Shown one piece after another: positions 8,801 to 16,084 of a stretch of DNA of 64,000 nt. The stretch covers positions 1,084,501 to 1,148,500 of the forward strand of contig UGTZ01000001.1 of NCBI GenBank assembly GCA_900455085.1. Reading direction: 5' to 3'. A program made the translations under genes and the position numbers. Below the pieces are notes generated by a model. It was given only the letters and a program-made list of their open reading frames with translations, did no database searches and was not told where the DNA came from. Position 1 is the first letter of the stretch. Every line of letters begins with the position of its first letter. This stretch comes from Providencia rettgeri (GTDB lineage: Bacteria > Pseudomonadota > Gammaproteobacteria > Enterobacterales > Enterobacteriaceae).

Positions 8801-9322
8801 ATGTTGATACCGTCCAAGCAAGGGGATTTAGATTGCCTCTGTGGGATTTACAGTCTGGTGAATATGAGTACATGGTTCTATGGCGACCGCATTAAGCCCC
8901 GCCCGTTATTTAATTATCTTTTGCGTGAATACAGCGAATACTGGTCACTGTACAAGTGTTTAACTCAAGGTATTGATATTCCTGAAATGGATTACTTGAT
9001 TAAGCGCCTAGCCTCAAAATACCCATCACAAGCCCCTCTACGCGTCACCACGCCATTTCGTTACAAAGATGGACTTACAACACAAAAAATACTGTCTGCC
9101 TGTCAGGTGTTCTTAGACACTCATACAACGTCACGTCGGCTTATTCTTCTGGGTGATCAGTGGCATTGGTCGCTGGTGGAGCATATGGACAGTGAATATC
9201 TCTATTTCTTTGATAGCCACCAGCAAGAGAAAGTGAGCCGCACCAGCTATGGATTAAGAGGTAACAAAGTACGGCGGTTGTATAGTGAATCTGTTTATTT
9301 TGTTGAAATATCACCTTTATAA
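8801..9322 (+). CDS. putative C39-like / papain-fold cysteine peptidase
   Basis: 173 aa from the ATG at 8801 (GAAGG upstream; a TTG lies one codon earlier). I see a papain-fold triad in C39-like order: a Q-x6-C-G motif near the N-terminus (KQGDLDCLCGIYSL, nucleophile Cys14), His in QWHWSLVEHM (about 122) and Asp in LYFFDSH (about 138). Gln7 would form the oxyanion hole. There is no signal, membrane segment or ABC domain, so it is not a bacteriocin-exporting C39 transporter. It could be a free cytoplasmic protease, deamidase or transglutaminase-like enzyme. It sits beside DUF2787 in an accessory island. The fold is inferred from motif spacing and the substrate is unknown. Confidence 0.5.
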   Translation: MLIPSKQGDLDCLCGIYSLVNMSTWFYGDRIKPRPLFNYLLREYSEYWSLYKCLTQGIDIPEMDYLIKRLASKYPSQAPLRVTTPFRYKDGLTTQKILSACQVFLDTHTTSRRLILLGDQWHWSLVEHMDSEYLYFFDSHQQEKVSRTSYGLRGNKVRRLYSESVYFVEISPL

Positions 9323-9327
9323 ATAGG

Positions 9328-9936
9328 TTATTTTTTCAATGTATTTAACTTTTTAAGTTTATTAATGACCGATTGAGTATCTAGCAAATATAAAATATCT
9401 AACGGTGTCCATGTTGTAATATTTCTTTCATCAAAATTATTATTGAATATATAGGGAGGAATGAAACATTTTGTTTTAGTCATGGATTTGGCAATTGATT
9501 TTAGTTCTCCTTCGATTATTTTCTTTTCTTTATTATCAGGAAGTGTTTCAAATTCGTTTTTAAGAATGAAAATGTTTTTGTTTAAAACACATTCTTTCCA
9601 AATGGTTTTAAACGTATTTATTAATAATTTTGCATTGTCATTTTTAGACTCAATAACTGCGGTAATATAATAATAATCGATAACATTCATAATTGTTTGG
9701 CTGAAAATTCGTCCTGTGGCTTTTTCTCTTTCCATCATGTCATCATGACCAAAATGAACACAGATTTCTCTCAATCTTGTTTTATTTTTATCATGCATGT
9801 TAATGGTGAATGGTGCGCCTAATTTTTTCAGTCTATTCTCTCTGCTTGTTTTTGCCCTTTTGCAATTATCTTCCTTTTTATTTTCTTGTTCTATCTTCTT
9901 TCTCTGACCTATTTTTCCAGACATTAGATGCTCCAT
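9328..9936 (-). CDS. putative DNA-binding regulator of the replication module
   Basis: 202 aa. The first 45 residues are strongly basic (KIGQRKKIEQENKKEDNCKR, then TSRENRLKKLG). A segment that could be a ribbon-helix-helix follows (APFTINMHDKNKTRLREICV). The C-terminal half is Lys- and Asn-rich and not recognised. MSGKIG at 9924 is an alternative start. It is transcribed away from alpA and the Rep-like gene. Its start lies next to the first of five GTGACNGTCA sites, which suggests it binds these sites to control its own promoter and the replication genes. That role is inferred from position; no named family is certain. Confidence 0.5.
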   Translation of the reverse strand: MEHLMSGKIGQRKKIEQENKKEDNCKRAKTSRENRLKKLGAPFTINMHDKNKTRLREICVHFGHDDMMEREKATGRIFSQTIMNVIDYYYITAVIESKNDNAKLLINTFKTIWKECVLNKNIFILKNEFETLPDNKEKKIIEGELKSIAKSMTKTKCFIPPYIFNNNFDERNITTWTPLDILYLLDTQSVINKLKKLNTLKK

Positions 9937-9939
9937 TTT

Positions 9940-10118
9940 GTGACAGTCATGTAGTTCTCATGAGTTTAGTAAAAACACCCAATAATTGTGACGGTCATAC
10001 ATCACGGTGATTTTTATATGTGACCGTCACTAATATTTTAAAGAATTTTAGCAGGTTTAGTCCAAAAAATCACTGTGACCGTCACTTAATCTACCTTTTT
10101 GGCTATTGTGACTATCAC
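9940..10118. repeat. five GTGACNGTCA(C/T) palindromic sites (operator or iteron array)
   Basis: Sites at 9940-9950 (GTGACAGTCAT), 9988-9998 (GTGACGGTCAT), 10020-10030 (GTGACCGTCAC), 10075-10085 (GTGACCGTCAC) and 10108-10118 (GTGACTATCAC). Each is an 11-bp inverted repeat around a central base. A related reversed palindrome, ATCACGGTGAT, lies at 10001-10011. Start-to-start distances are 48, 32, 55 and 33 bp. They fill the divergent region between the 202-aa regulator gene and alpA. They could be repressor sites for both promoters or iterons of a replication origin. Confidence 0.85.
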
Positions 10119-10149
10119 AATCGATCATTTTTTATGATTGTAAAGAGAG

Positions 10150-10174
10150 TAACTCCATAAACTGACAGGAGTTA
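10150..10174 (+). promoter_or_regulatory. inverted repeat overlapping the alpA ribosome binding site
   Basis: TAACTCC at 10150-10156 pairs perfectly with GGAGTTA at 10168-10174. The right arm contains the AGGAG Shine-Dalgarno of alpA, so folding of the mRNA would hide it. This suggests translational control; inference. Confidence 0.5.
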
Positions 10175-10180
10175 TGTCTC

Positions 10181-10378
10181 ATGCAACACGAACACTTTTT
10201 AACGATTAAGCAAGTTTTAGAAATCACACAAGTCTCACGCGCGACCTTATACCGTTGGATTAAGGCGGGGGATTTTCCTGCGCAATATTCATTGACTGCA
10301 TCTGGGCGCTCGGTTCGTTGGAAAGCGCTCGAAGTGCAAGAGTGGATCGACGAGTGCGTCAGAAAGGGGGAGCAATAA
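10181..10378 (+). CDS. alpA: AlpA family phage/satellite regulator
   Basis: 65 aa with the AlpA winged helix-turn-helix: LTIKQVLEITQVSRATLYRW, then IKAGDFPAQYSL and VRWKALEVQEWI. Known: AlpA-like proteins activate or repress excision and replication genes of P4-like satellites and related elements. The start ATG follows AGGAG, which lies in an inverted repeat. It is the first gene of a plus-strand unit with a 31-aa ORF and the Rep-like gene, downstream of the five palindromic sites. No integrase gene is nearby, so a role in replication control is more likely here than excision of this element by itself. Confidence 0.9.
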   Translation: MQHEHFLTIKQVLEITQVSRATLYRWIKAGDFPAQYSLTASGRSVRWKALEVQEWIDECVRKGEQ

Positions 10379-10380
10379 TT

Positions 10381-10476
10381 ATGTGGTTCTATAAGCCTGT
10401 TATAACCCCTTTATATGATTATATAGAGAATAATAATATTCAAGTAAGTGATGGGGGTAGCTATGTCTACCCTTAA
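10381..10476 (+). CDS. small ORF between alpA and rep
   Basis: 31 aa (MWFYKPVITPLYDYIENNNI, then QVSDGGSYVYP). It starts 2 nt after the alpA stop, with GGGGGAGC as ribosome site, and overlaps the start of the Rep-like gene by 14 nt in another frame. The spacing and the good ribosome site argue that it is translated, perhaps coupling alpA and rep. No homologue recognised. Confidence 0.45.
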   Translation: MWFYKPVITPLYDYIENNNIQVSDGGSYVYP

Positions 10477-11568
10477 ACCTAATATTGATAATTTGAAGAA
10501 ATCAATTGCTATTCCTCATGAATTAGGTCATTACGAAATGATGCATAGAATTGATAAACTTAGTATTGTAGGTGATCTTGAAATTGATGATACCGATGAA
10601 TTGTTCGATAGATTAAATAAGATGAAAGGCAGTCGTTTTTATTCAATTAGAAGAAGAAAAACGAAAAGTAAATATATTAAGAAACTTTATCGCTATCAAG
10701 TTAAGGTGAAAAACAAATATAATCCGAAGCAAGCATTTATGATCTATTATAAGCCGACGGAAATGGATTTTAAGAAAACAGATAAATATGAAGGAAGAGG
10801 TGCTGTTAGGTTTGAATTTAGTCCTCAACATTTTACTGTTGATGATATTAATAAATTAGTTCTTTATTTAGGAAAGAAGAAGCGCCTAGGTAAGTATCTA
10901 TATAAAATATTGAAAAGCGCATGGGTGACTCGCATTGATTATGCTTTAGACATATATGATATGCGTCTCTCAGACTATCATATTGGATTTAAAGGGCATG
11001 TTGTGGCGAACGTTACTCAAGTGAAGGCGAGTTTCAAGGGCAACGGCTTGGTAGCAATAAATCAGAGTATCATGCCGCTTGTTATGAGAAGCTGGATGTT
11101 GGTGATGACTTAGAGTCTCTTAGTGATGAAGAATTACAACTGATAATTACTAATTGGCGCGAAATACAGGATTACCGTCGCTTCCTACGCATAGAGACGC
11201 GTTATAAACCGAGAAGTAAGGCGCTTTTATTACGAGATATTCGCAATCTTCACAATTTGCTGGAACGTATTGGGTTCTATAAAAAGCCACTGTGTACCAA
11301 AGAAGGGGATTTAGATTGGGAGTTATTACTGTCGGACATGATATTACCTGAGCTACGCGATTATGTAAATAAAACCAACCCAAAGGAGGCTAAAAAGATC
11401 TTAAAACGTCTAGATAATAGATTGAAAAACAATCAAGTTGATCTTTTCGATAAAGATGAAATTTGGTGCGACTTTCATTTATTGGTTGAGACGCTCGGCA
11501 TTCTTGGCGTTCCAGCTCTTTGGCAGAAGAGTTTGCGTGAAGAATGGGCTCGCAAACACGGTTATTAG
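10463..11568 (+). pseudogene. RstA/Rep_trans-like replication initiator, frameshifted
   Basis: The first frame (start 10463, GGGGG upstream) includes GAVRFEFSPQHFTVDDINKL and then the signature VTRIDYALDIYD. This resembles the R-x-D-x-x-x-D region of rolling-circle initiators of the RstA and Rep_trans families. It goes out of frame and stops at 11113. The other frame, open from about 10993, continues the family pattern: LGSNKSEYHAACYEKLD, then YRRFLRIETRYKPRSK and a helical tail to 11568. One missing base in about 10992-11010 (for example GTTTGT to GTTGT) explains this; the restored protein would have about 368 aa. It should nick or melt an origin to start replication of the element. As sequenced it is probably inactive. 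Confidence 0.65.
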
Positions 11569-11653
11569 TAGCCTGTATCACGGGTAATGGTGTTGGGTCG
11601 CTGCGGCGGTATAGTGTGGCGACTCAACATATAACAATATCATGTATATATCA

Positions 11654-11670
11654 ATGCTGGTTACCAGCAT
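11654..11670. repeat. inverted repeat ATGCTGG-TTA-CCAGCAT
   Basis: Perfect 7-bp arms and a 3-nt loop, 86 bp after the Rep-like gene. It has no T-run. It is a possible double-strand-origin hairpin or operator in a 369-bp gene-free stretch. Confidence 0.45.
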
Positions 11671-11861
11671 AACAATAGCTTAGCAAGCATCATAAGCATA
11701 ATGGCTGTGAATAATAACGCTATCTAATATGGGCTATAGTGTGGGATATTGGGGGGTAGCTATTTTCGCCTAGACCGCGAGTTGTTCGTCTTAACGGATC
11801 GTTTTGAGTAGCTGGCACGGGTATTTGACGCTTTCTCGGTTTTTCTAATCACCTACTAAAA

Positions 11862-11885
11862 AATGGGGTTAGCGGTAACCCCATT
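11862..11885. terminator. 10-bp perfect stem-loop upstream of polymerase-like gene
   Basis: AATGGGGTTA / TAACCCCATT with loop GCGG. On the minus strand it is followed by a run of T, so it could terminate leftward transcription; on the plus strand there is no T-run. An origin hairpin is the alternative. Confidence 0.5.
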
Positions 11886-11936
11886 AAAAATGCATTTGCG
11901 TAATTCAATTTACTATTAACAACGTGGTAAATTGAA

Positions 11937-13442
11937 ATGACAGCAGCATATATCACCAAAGATAACATTCTTGTCACAGAAGCTACAGTTGAAGCCTATA
12001 AAGCGATTGTTTTGAGCGTTCCCTTTGATAAGACCGTCGATCAACGTAAAAAAACTCAATATAACTGTGAAATTGCCTTGTTCTTACAGCATATTATCTG
12101 TAGTGCGACAGTTAGCAAAAATACGAAGAAAAAAGCGAGGTTTAAAGGAAATAAAAAATGGACTTACTCTGTGCCATTTCCTGCTGAACTGGGGAAAGAT
12201 AAATTCCCTATGATTTTTAAGCAAAGTCGTGATTTAGGCTTAGAACGCGGTTTAGAGTGCTTAGAACAAGCTAAAATTATTAAAATTATCCAACATAGCT
12301 ATGGAACCCATAAGTGCCGAGAATTTGCTTTATCTAAAAGTGTCCTTAAAGCCTTATTTCCCGGTAAACGAAAGGATTATCTTAAACGTACAGATCGCTA
12401 TACCTATTTGACGAATATTTTTGATAAATGCGAGAAACCCGAAACACTGTATAAACTGATGTTAAAAAGCTCTTACAACGTAAAGCCGCCTAAGCATAAA
12501 ACATCGAAACGTGCGATTACAAATCCCCATTTTAGACATCGTATTGCCGGTGTTTATCAACAACTCGAAGCATTACCTATCAACCTTGATAAACTACAAG
12601 CATATTGTAATGACCATCCTACAGCGAAGAATAAGAGCTTTTATTTTAATTTCATCTCTCATTTGATGGATGTGGGGGTCAAGATAATTAGCAAAACGCC
12701 ATTGATTATTGAATATCGACAAGCGTATAAAACCGCCAAAGTGGGTAGCCGTTCTTTTGAAATAGGTACAGGATTTCAATATTTACCCAGCAAGATGAAA
12801 TGGGCATGTTTAGCCAACGGGTATAATTATGATATTAAAAGCTGTCAGTTAGCTATCTTAGAGCAAGAATTCAAGAAATATGGAATTAGCACCGATTCAC
12901 TATCTGTATTAGAAACCGACTTTATCAAAGATACGCTAGGGGTAGATGATGCGCTCGTTAAAACTATCCGCTACGGCACTATATTTAATGCTGGAATAGT
13001 TAATTTTTCGCCTAAGGGGAATATGGTGAAAAAGCTAAAAAAGCTTTATTCCGACGATTATGTATCAGAAATGCTGAAACATTGGGAATTAGAAACAAAA
13101 GAACTTTGTGACAGTTTAAACCTGCTTCTTGACGAGTATCTAAAGACAGGAAAGAAAAACGGATATGGGTTATGTGTTACAAATGCGGTAGGACATCCAT
13201 TTAACACAACGTGGAGGAAGTTACATAGCGGTGAGTGGAAAAAATGGACTAAAGATAGTAAAAAGATGAAGCGAAAATTGCTTGCCCACATGATTCAAGG
13301 GCTAGAAAGCCGCGCAGTCTATGATTATGTAAGATCGCACCATGGAGTTTGTGCGCTAGAGCATGATGGATTCGTGAGCTTACATGAGCTGTCAGACTGT
13401 GATTGGAAGCATCCATACTTGGAGATAGTGTTGAAGAATTAA
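11937..13442 (+). CDS. family-A DNA polymerase-like replication protein
   Basis: 501 aa. The C-terminal half shows the motif order of the PolA palm and fingers. Motif A is YDIKSCQLAIL (Asp299, with Gln304-Leu305 where PolI has Glu-Leu). Motif B is VKTIRYGTIFNAG (Lys342), aligning with K-x-I-N-F-G-x-x-Y-G. A QG motif follows in MIQGLESRAVYDYV (454-455), then motif C, ALEHDGFVSL (His476-Asp477). The last residue of the H-D-E motif is Gly, so metal binding may rely on the Asp pair, as in single-subunit RNA polymerases. There is no exonuclease domain; the first 280 residues are basic and unrecognised. It lies after a Rep-like gene, so a dedicated replicase of the element is likely. Assigned from motifs read by eye. 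Confidence 0.55.
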   Translation: MTAAYITKDNILVTEATVEAYKAIVLSVPFDKTVDQRKKTQYNCEIALFLQHIICSATVSKNTKKKARFKGNKKWTYSVPFPAELGKDKFPMIFKQSRDLGLERGLECLEQAKIIKIIQHSYGTHKCREFALSKSVLKALFPGKRKDYLKRTDRYTYLTNIFDKCEKPETLYKLMLKSSYNVKPPKHKTSKRAITNPHFRHRIAGVYQQLEALPINLDKLQAYCNDHPTAKNKSFYFNFISHLMDVGVKIISKTPLIIEYRQAYKTAKVGSRSFEIGTGFQYLPSKMKWACLANGYNYDIKSCQLAILEQEFKKYGISTDSLSVLETDFIKDTLGVDDALVKTIRYGTIFNAGIVNFSPKGNMVKKLKKLYSDDYVSEMLKHWELETKELCDSLNLLLDEYLKTGKKNGYGLCVTNAVGHPFNTTWRKLHSGEWKKWTKDSKKMKRKLLAHMIQGLESRAVYDYVRSHHGVCALEHDGFVSLHELSDCDWKHPYLEIVLKN

Positions 13443-13489
13443 AATACTAGTATATCTCAAGCTGGGTCAATGATTGAGTACCCTTTTGA

Positions 13490-14131
13490 TTAATCATAAA
13501 TTTTTGGATAACCAAAGAAGGATTTCTCTCCTAGGTTATCCAATACTTCGTTTAATAAACTAAAATCATATTGCTTAAGGTTATTTAACTGGCTAAGTTC
13601 TTCTAACATTTCAGTTAGTGTTCTTTTGTCTTTATCATAAGATATAACCTTATTTACGTAAGAAATCTCGTTTTCAAAAGGTGGGCGATAGTAATATTTA
13701 TTCTTTGCTTCTTTTATTTGTGCTAATCTGCCGTAAGGGATTGTATTCCATGCAACAATAAGTAAATTTATAGCATTTAATAGTTCTTTAGTTATTGGGT
13801 TTATAGGTTTTTGTTTATCATCCGAGTTTTTTGATGAATTAGAACTGATTTTACTTGAATTAGCTTCTGAGCTAAGGGGGTTAAATAAAGCTAACTCAGC
13901 ATTTTCGGTCAGTGTAAGAAAATGCTTTGCCGTTGGTAAACCACAGAAAAAAGTTCCGTGTTTTTCCTTGTTATTCTTCTTTATATATTGAAAACAATAA
14001 TAGCTGTCAGTTAATAATCTACCTGTGCAGCTGAGTTTTTTCTGTCCAGACAGGAGCTTCACATAAGCGACAGGAGAAATTTCATATTTTTTAACTAACA
14101 TTTCACGAGTTTCTTTCCCATAGCAATTCAT
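13490..14131 (-). CDS. unknown protein encoded downstream of reverse transcriptase
   Basis: 213 aa, start at 14131 with AAGGTGA upstream. It begins 50 nt after the RT stop on the same strand, so it is the last gene of the xre-RT operon. The N-terminal region (CYGKETREMLVKKYEISPVA, then YVKLLSGQKKLSCTGRLLTD) has several Cys and Lys. A Ser/Asn-rich linker at about 115-135 separates it from a helical C-terminal part (LLNAINLLIVAWNTIPYGRL). No signal or membrane segment, and no known effector domain. RT operons of retron or DRT type usually carry an effector or partner protein, so this is the candidate effector; that is inference. Confidence 0.6.
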   Translation of the reverse strand: MNCYGKETREMLVKKYEISPVAYVKLLSGQKKLSCTGRLLTDSYYCFQYIKKNNKEKHGTFFCGLPTAKHFLTLTENAELALFNPLSSEANSSKISSNSSKNSDDKQKPINPITKELLNAINLLIVAWNTIPYGRLAQIKEAKNKYYYRPPFENEISYVNKVISYDKDKRTLTEMLEELSQLNNLKQYDFSLLNEVLDNLGEKSFFGYPKIYD

Positions 14132-14181
14132 TTAATATCACCTTGAATTAGTTAATAGCACCTAGCTTCGAAATTAATATA

Positions 14182-15106
14182 CTATTTGTTTTTTATCGTC
14201 CTTGCCTTATCCTTAAAGCGATTGTCAATATTTGCAGCTGCGTGCACTCTTCCAAGTAATCGCTCTATTATTCCTGCATCATTTTTATTATTGGAACGTT
14301 TCCACGCTTCCATGTCTATGTAAATTTTATTATGTAATGAATTTGGAACTTTAATTCATCTCTGGAAATAATAACGCCAGTAATTTTTTTAATTTGTATA
14401 CTACGATATAGAATGGTCTTGGTAGGGTGCATAATATGAGATTCTGAGGCAATAATTTTTTTTGCACTGCTCAAAAATTTAGAATTAACTTTTTCGCCTG
14501 AAAAGGTAACATCATCGACATATACAGTCATTTTATTACCGTTTGCACGAGATATTGCATAAAGGTTATTAAACATATCAGCATTCGCCCAGTAAGCTAA
14601 AGGCATACTAATACGGCTACCTGTAGGAATATGATTATTTACAGTGCATAAATGTGATAGTAAGTCTGCAATATCACTAGAGCAGCGTAATTTTTTGTAG
14701 AAAAAATTAAAAACTTTTAGGCGAGTAGTTGATGGAAAGAAGGATTTGATATCTGTTGTAAGAACTGGTTTTTTCCCTAAATGAGCTCTCGCATTAGAAA
14801 TGTAAGATTTATCCTTTAAACCAGAGTGCATGTACTGTGGTTGAATAATTCTAGAAATAAGACTAGCTATTCTGGTATGTATAATATCAAGTTTTTCATT
14901 GGGTTTTTCAATTAAACGTTTTTTATTTATGTCGGACTTTTCATAGAAAAGTATATAGTTACGATCATCAGAAAGTAATTTTAATTCCTGAATAGAAGAG
15001 AAAAGGATTTTTTCTAATTTTTTTTTGATGTTAATTTATAAAATACACATTCTTGTAAGGAATATGACTTTCCCTTAGTTTTTATTTTGCGCTTTTTTGC
15101 TTTCAT
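14182..15106 (-). pseudogene. retron/DRT-type reverse transcriptase, two frameshifts
   Basis: Start ATG at 15106 (GGAG upstream), overlapping the end of xre. The N-terminal block is GKSYSLQECVFYKLTSKK. A run of nine A on the coding strand (15018-15026) shifts the frame; ten would join it to LEKILFSSIQELKLLS. RT motifs follow: KPVLTTDIKSFFPST, then IPTGSRISMPLAYWANADM and the catalytic YVDD in TVYVDDVTFSG. A second loss of one A near 14350-14352 shifts the frame just before the C-terminal KVPNSLHNKIYIDMEAWKR and ERLLGRVHAAAN. The repaired length, about 308 aa, is typical of bacterial RTs. It makes cDNA from an RNA template in known systems. As read it would be truncated at both ends unless slippage or sequencing error is involved. 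Confidence 0.85.
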
Positions 15107-15398
15107 TTCTTTCAATACTCCATTCCATGATTTTTAGTATTTTTTCAGTAAAGACAGCTCGAAATTTTTCTGAGAACGATTTTTGGGAGGGGGTATCCAT
15201 CTCTTCGGAGAGGAAAACTAATGATGAAATAGGAATGTCAAATTTTTGTGAGTATTTTTCAAGCATATCAAAACTGATAGTTTTTTTTCCTGATTCAATT
15301 TCAGATAAGTAAGATTTTGATATGGATAAACTATCTGCTAACTCAGATTGCTTTAAGTTATGATAAAGTCTAATTGTTTTTAATGCCTTATTAATCAT
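15075..15398 (-). CDS. XRE-family HTH regulator preceding reverse transcriptase
   Basis: 107 aa. Residues 5-60 form a standard XRE/Cro helix-turn-helix (RLYHNLKQSELADSLSISKS, then YLSEIESGKKTIS). The C-terminal 40 residues are charged and helical, probably for dimerisation. The start at 15398 has AAGG upstream. The end overlaps the RT start by 32 nt, so the two are translationally linked. Upstream is a leader of about 470 nt and a strong minus-strand promoter with repeated AATRGCGAA sites, which this protein probably binds. Some retron systems include an HTH partner, so it could also act on the RT or its RNA. Confidence 0.85.
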   Translation of the reverse strand: MINKALKTIRLYHNLKQSELADSLSISKSYLSEIESGKKTISFDMLEKYSQKFDIPISSLVFLSEEMDTPSQKSFSEKFRAVFTEKILKIMEWSIERNESKKAQNKN

Positions 15399-15476
15399 AT
15401 TATTACCTTAATTTTAACTTAGGCACACTTAAGACTCACTATGCTTTTCAAAGAATTTTAAGATTTTAAAAATCAT

Positions 15477-15581
15477 TTATCCTAATTTTATGATCCATAC
15501 TATTATTTTCCAAACAGTACGAGTCCTTTTCGAAACAATGTAAGCCTTAAGTGCCTGCCAAAAACCATTACTATTTTTCAT
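15477..15581 (-). CDS. small ORF in the RT-operon leader
   Basis: 34 aa (MKNSNGFWQALKAYIVSKRT, then RTVWKIIVWIIKLG). AAGGAG sits 8 nt upstream of the ATG, a strong ribosome site. The peptide is basic with a hydrophobic, Trp-rich C-terminus, so it may associate with membranes. It ends about 80 nt before xre. It could be a leader peptide, a small toxin or a chance ORF in a structured RNA. No family recognised. Confidence 0.4.
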   Translation of the reverse strand: MKNSNGFWQALKAYIVSKRTRTVWKIIVWIIKLG

Positions 15582-15599
15582 ACATTTTCTCCTTGATTC

Positions 15600-15863
15600 C
15601 CGATGACTGAATTGTCAATCGGTTCGCCCTAATCAAGGTTGAGAGTTTTTTAGCAGTAAACCTTTGTCAATATGATTGTGATGTCGCCCATCACAATCAG
15701 TAACCCCATACCTATTTCGTCGAGACATTGCTAAGCGCGCTTTGCTAGCTACGATCATCGGCAAACATGTGGGGCCAAACGGTAGAAGATAAATACGTAT
15801 ATCTTCCGCGAATAACCAAATAAACAGCTATTCATGTACTTCTGGCGTTTTCTCTCTCCAGTA
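15600..15863 (-). ncRNA. hairpin-rich leader, candidate structured RNA of the RT operon
   Basis: At least five inverted repeats lie between the promoter and the small ORF: 15837-15863 (TACTTCTGG/CCAGTA), 15785-15806 (GAAGATA/TATCTTC), 15730-15749 (around AAGCGCGCTT), 15674-15698 (GATTGTGATG/CATCACAATC, perfect 10 bp) and 15600-15622 (CCGAT-GAC/GTC-ATCGG). Retrons carry an msr-msd RNA ahead of the RT, so this could be the template RNA. I could not identify a convincing a1/a2 pair or branching G, so the call is tentative. Confidence 0.4.
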
Positions 15864-15874
15864 ATGGCGAAAAC

Positions 15875-15904
15875 ACTATATGTCGATTGTTCGCTATTTG
15901 TCAA
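15875..15904 (-). promoter_or_regulatory. strong sigma-70 promoter of the xre-RT operon with operator repeats
   Basis: On the minus strand, TTGACA (15899-15904), 18-nt spacer, TATAGT (15875-15880). AATRGCGAA-type sites overlap or flank it at about 15861-15870, 15891-15899 and 15908-15923, the last being a TCGC-N5-GCGA palindrome. This suggests repression by a dimeric regulator, probably the XRE protein. Confidence 0.65.
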
Positions 15905-16084
15905 CAAAATTCGCTAATGGCGATTTTTAATATCTACAGTGTAACTTATACAATAGTCCACTCATGAGTGTTAATACGGTTAGGAAGTAACTATACAGCT
16001 AAAATGGCATATCTAAAGCATGAAACATTGCTATAATGTAATGATATTGATTTATAATGTGATTGAATCTTGGGGTAAGGAGCC

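Larger units (their letters stand above)
11569..11936. other. non-coding stretch between rep-like and polymerase-like genes
   Basis: No convincing ORF. It holds two inverted repeats (11654-11670 and 11862-11885) separated by G-rich sequence around 11735-11760. Its place between an initiator-like gene and a polymerase-like gene makes it a candidate replication origin or promoter region. Confidence 0.4.

Noticed and set aside
9940..10118. Could the repeat array be a CRISPR?
   Set aside because: Units are 11 bp, palindromic and unevenly spaced (48, 32, 55, 33 bp); no cas genes nearby.
10181..11113. Inovirus prophage
   Set aside because: An RstA-like gene alone is not enough; no zot, coat or capsid genes are present.
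15600..15863. Firm retron msr-msd call
   Set aside because: Hairpins are clear, but I could not find a convincing a1/a2 repeat pair or branching guanosine by eye, so it is listed only as a candidate.
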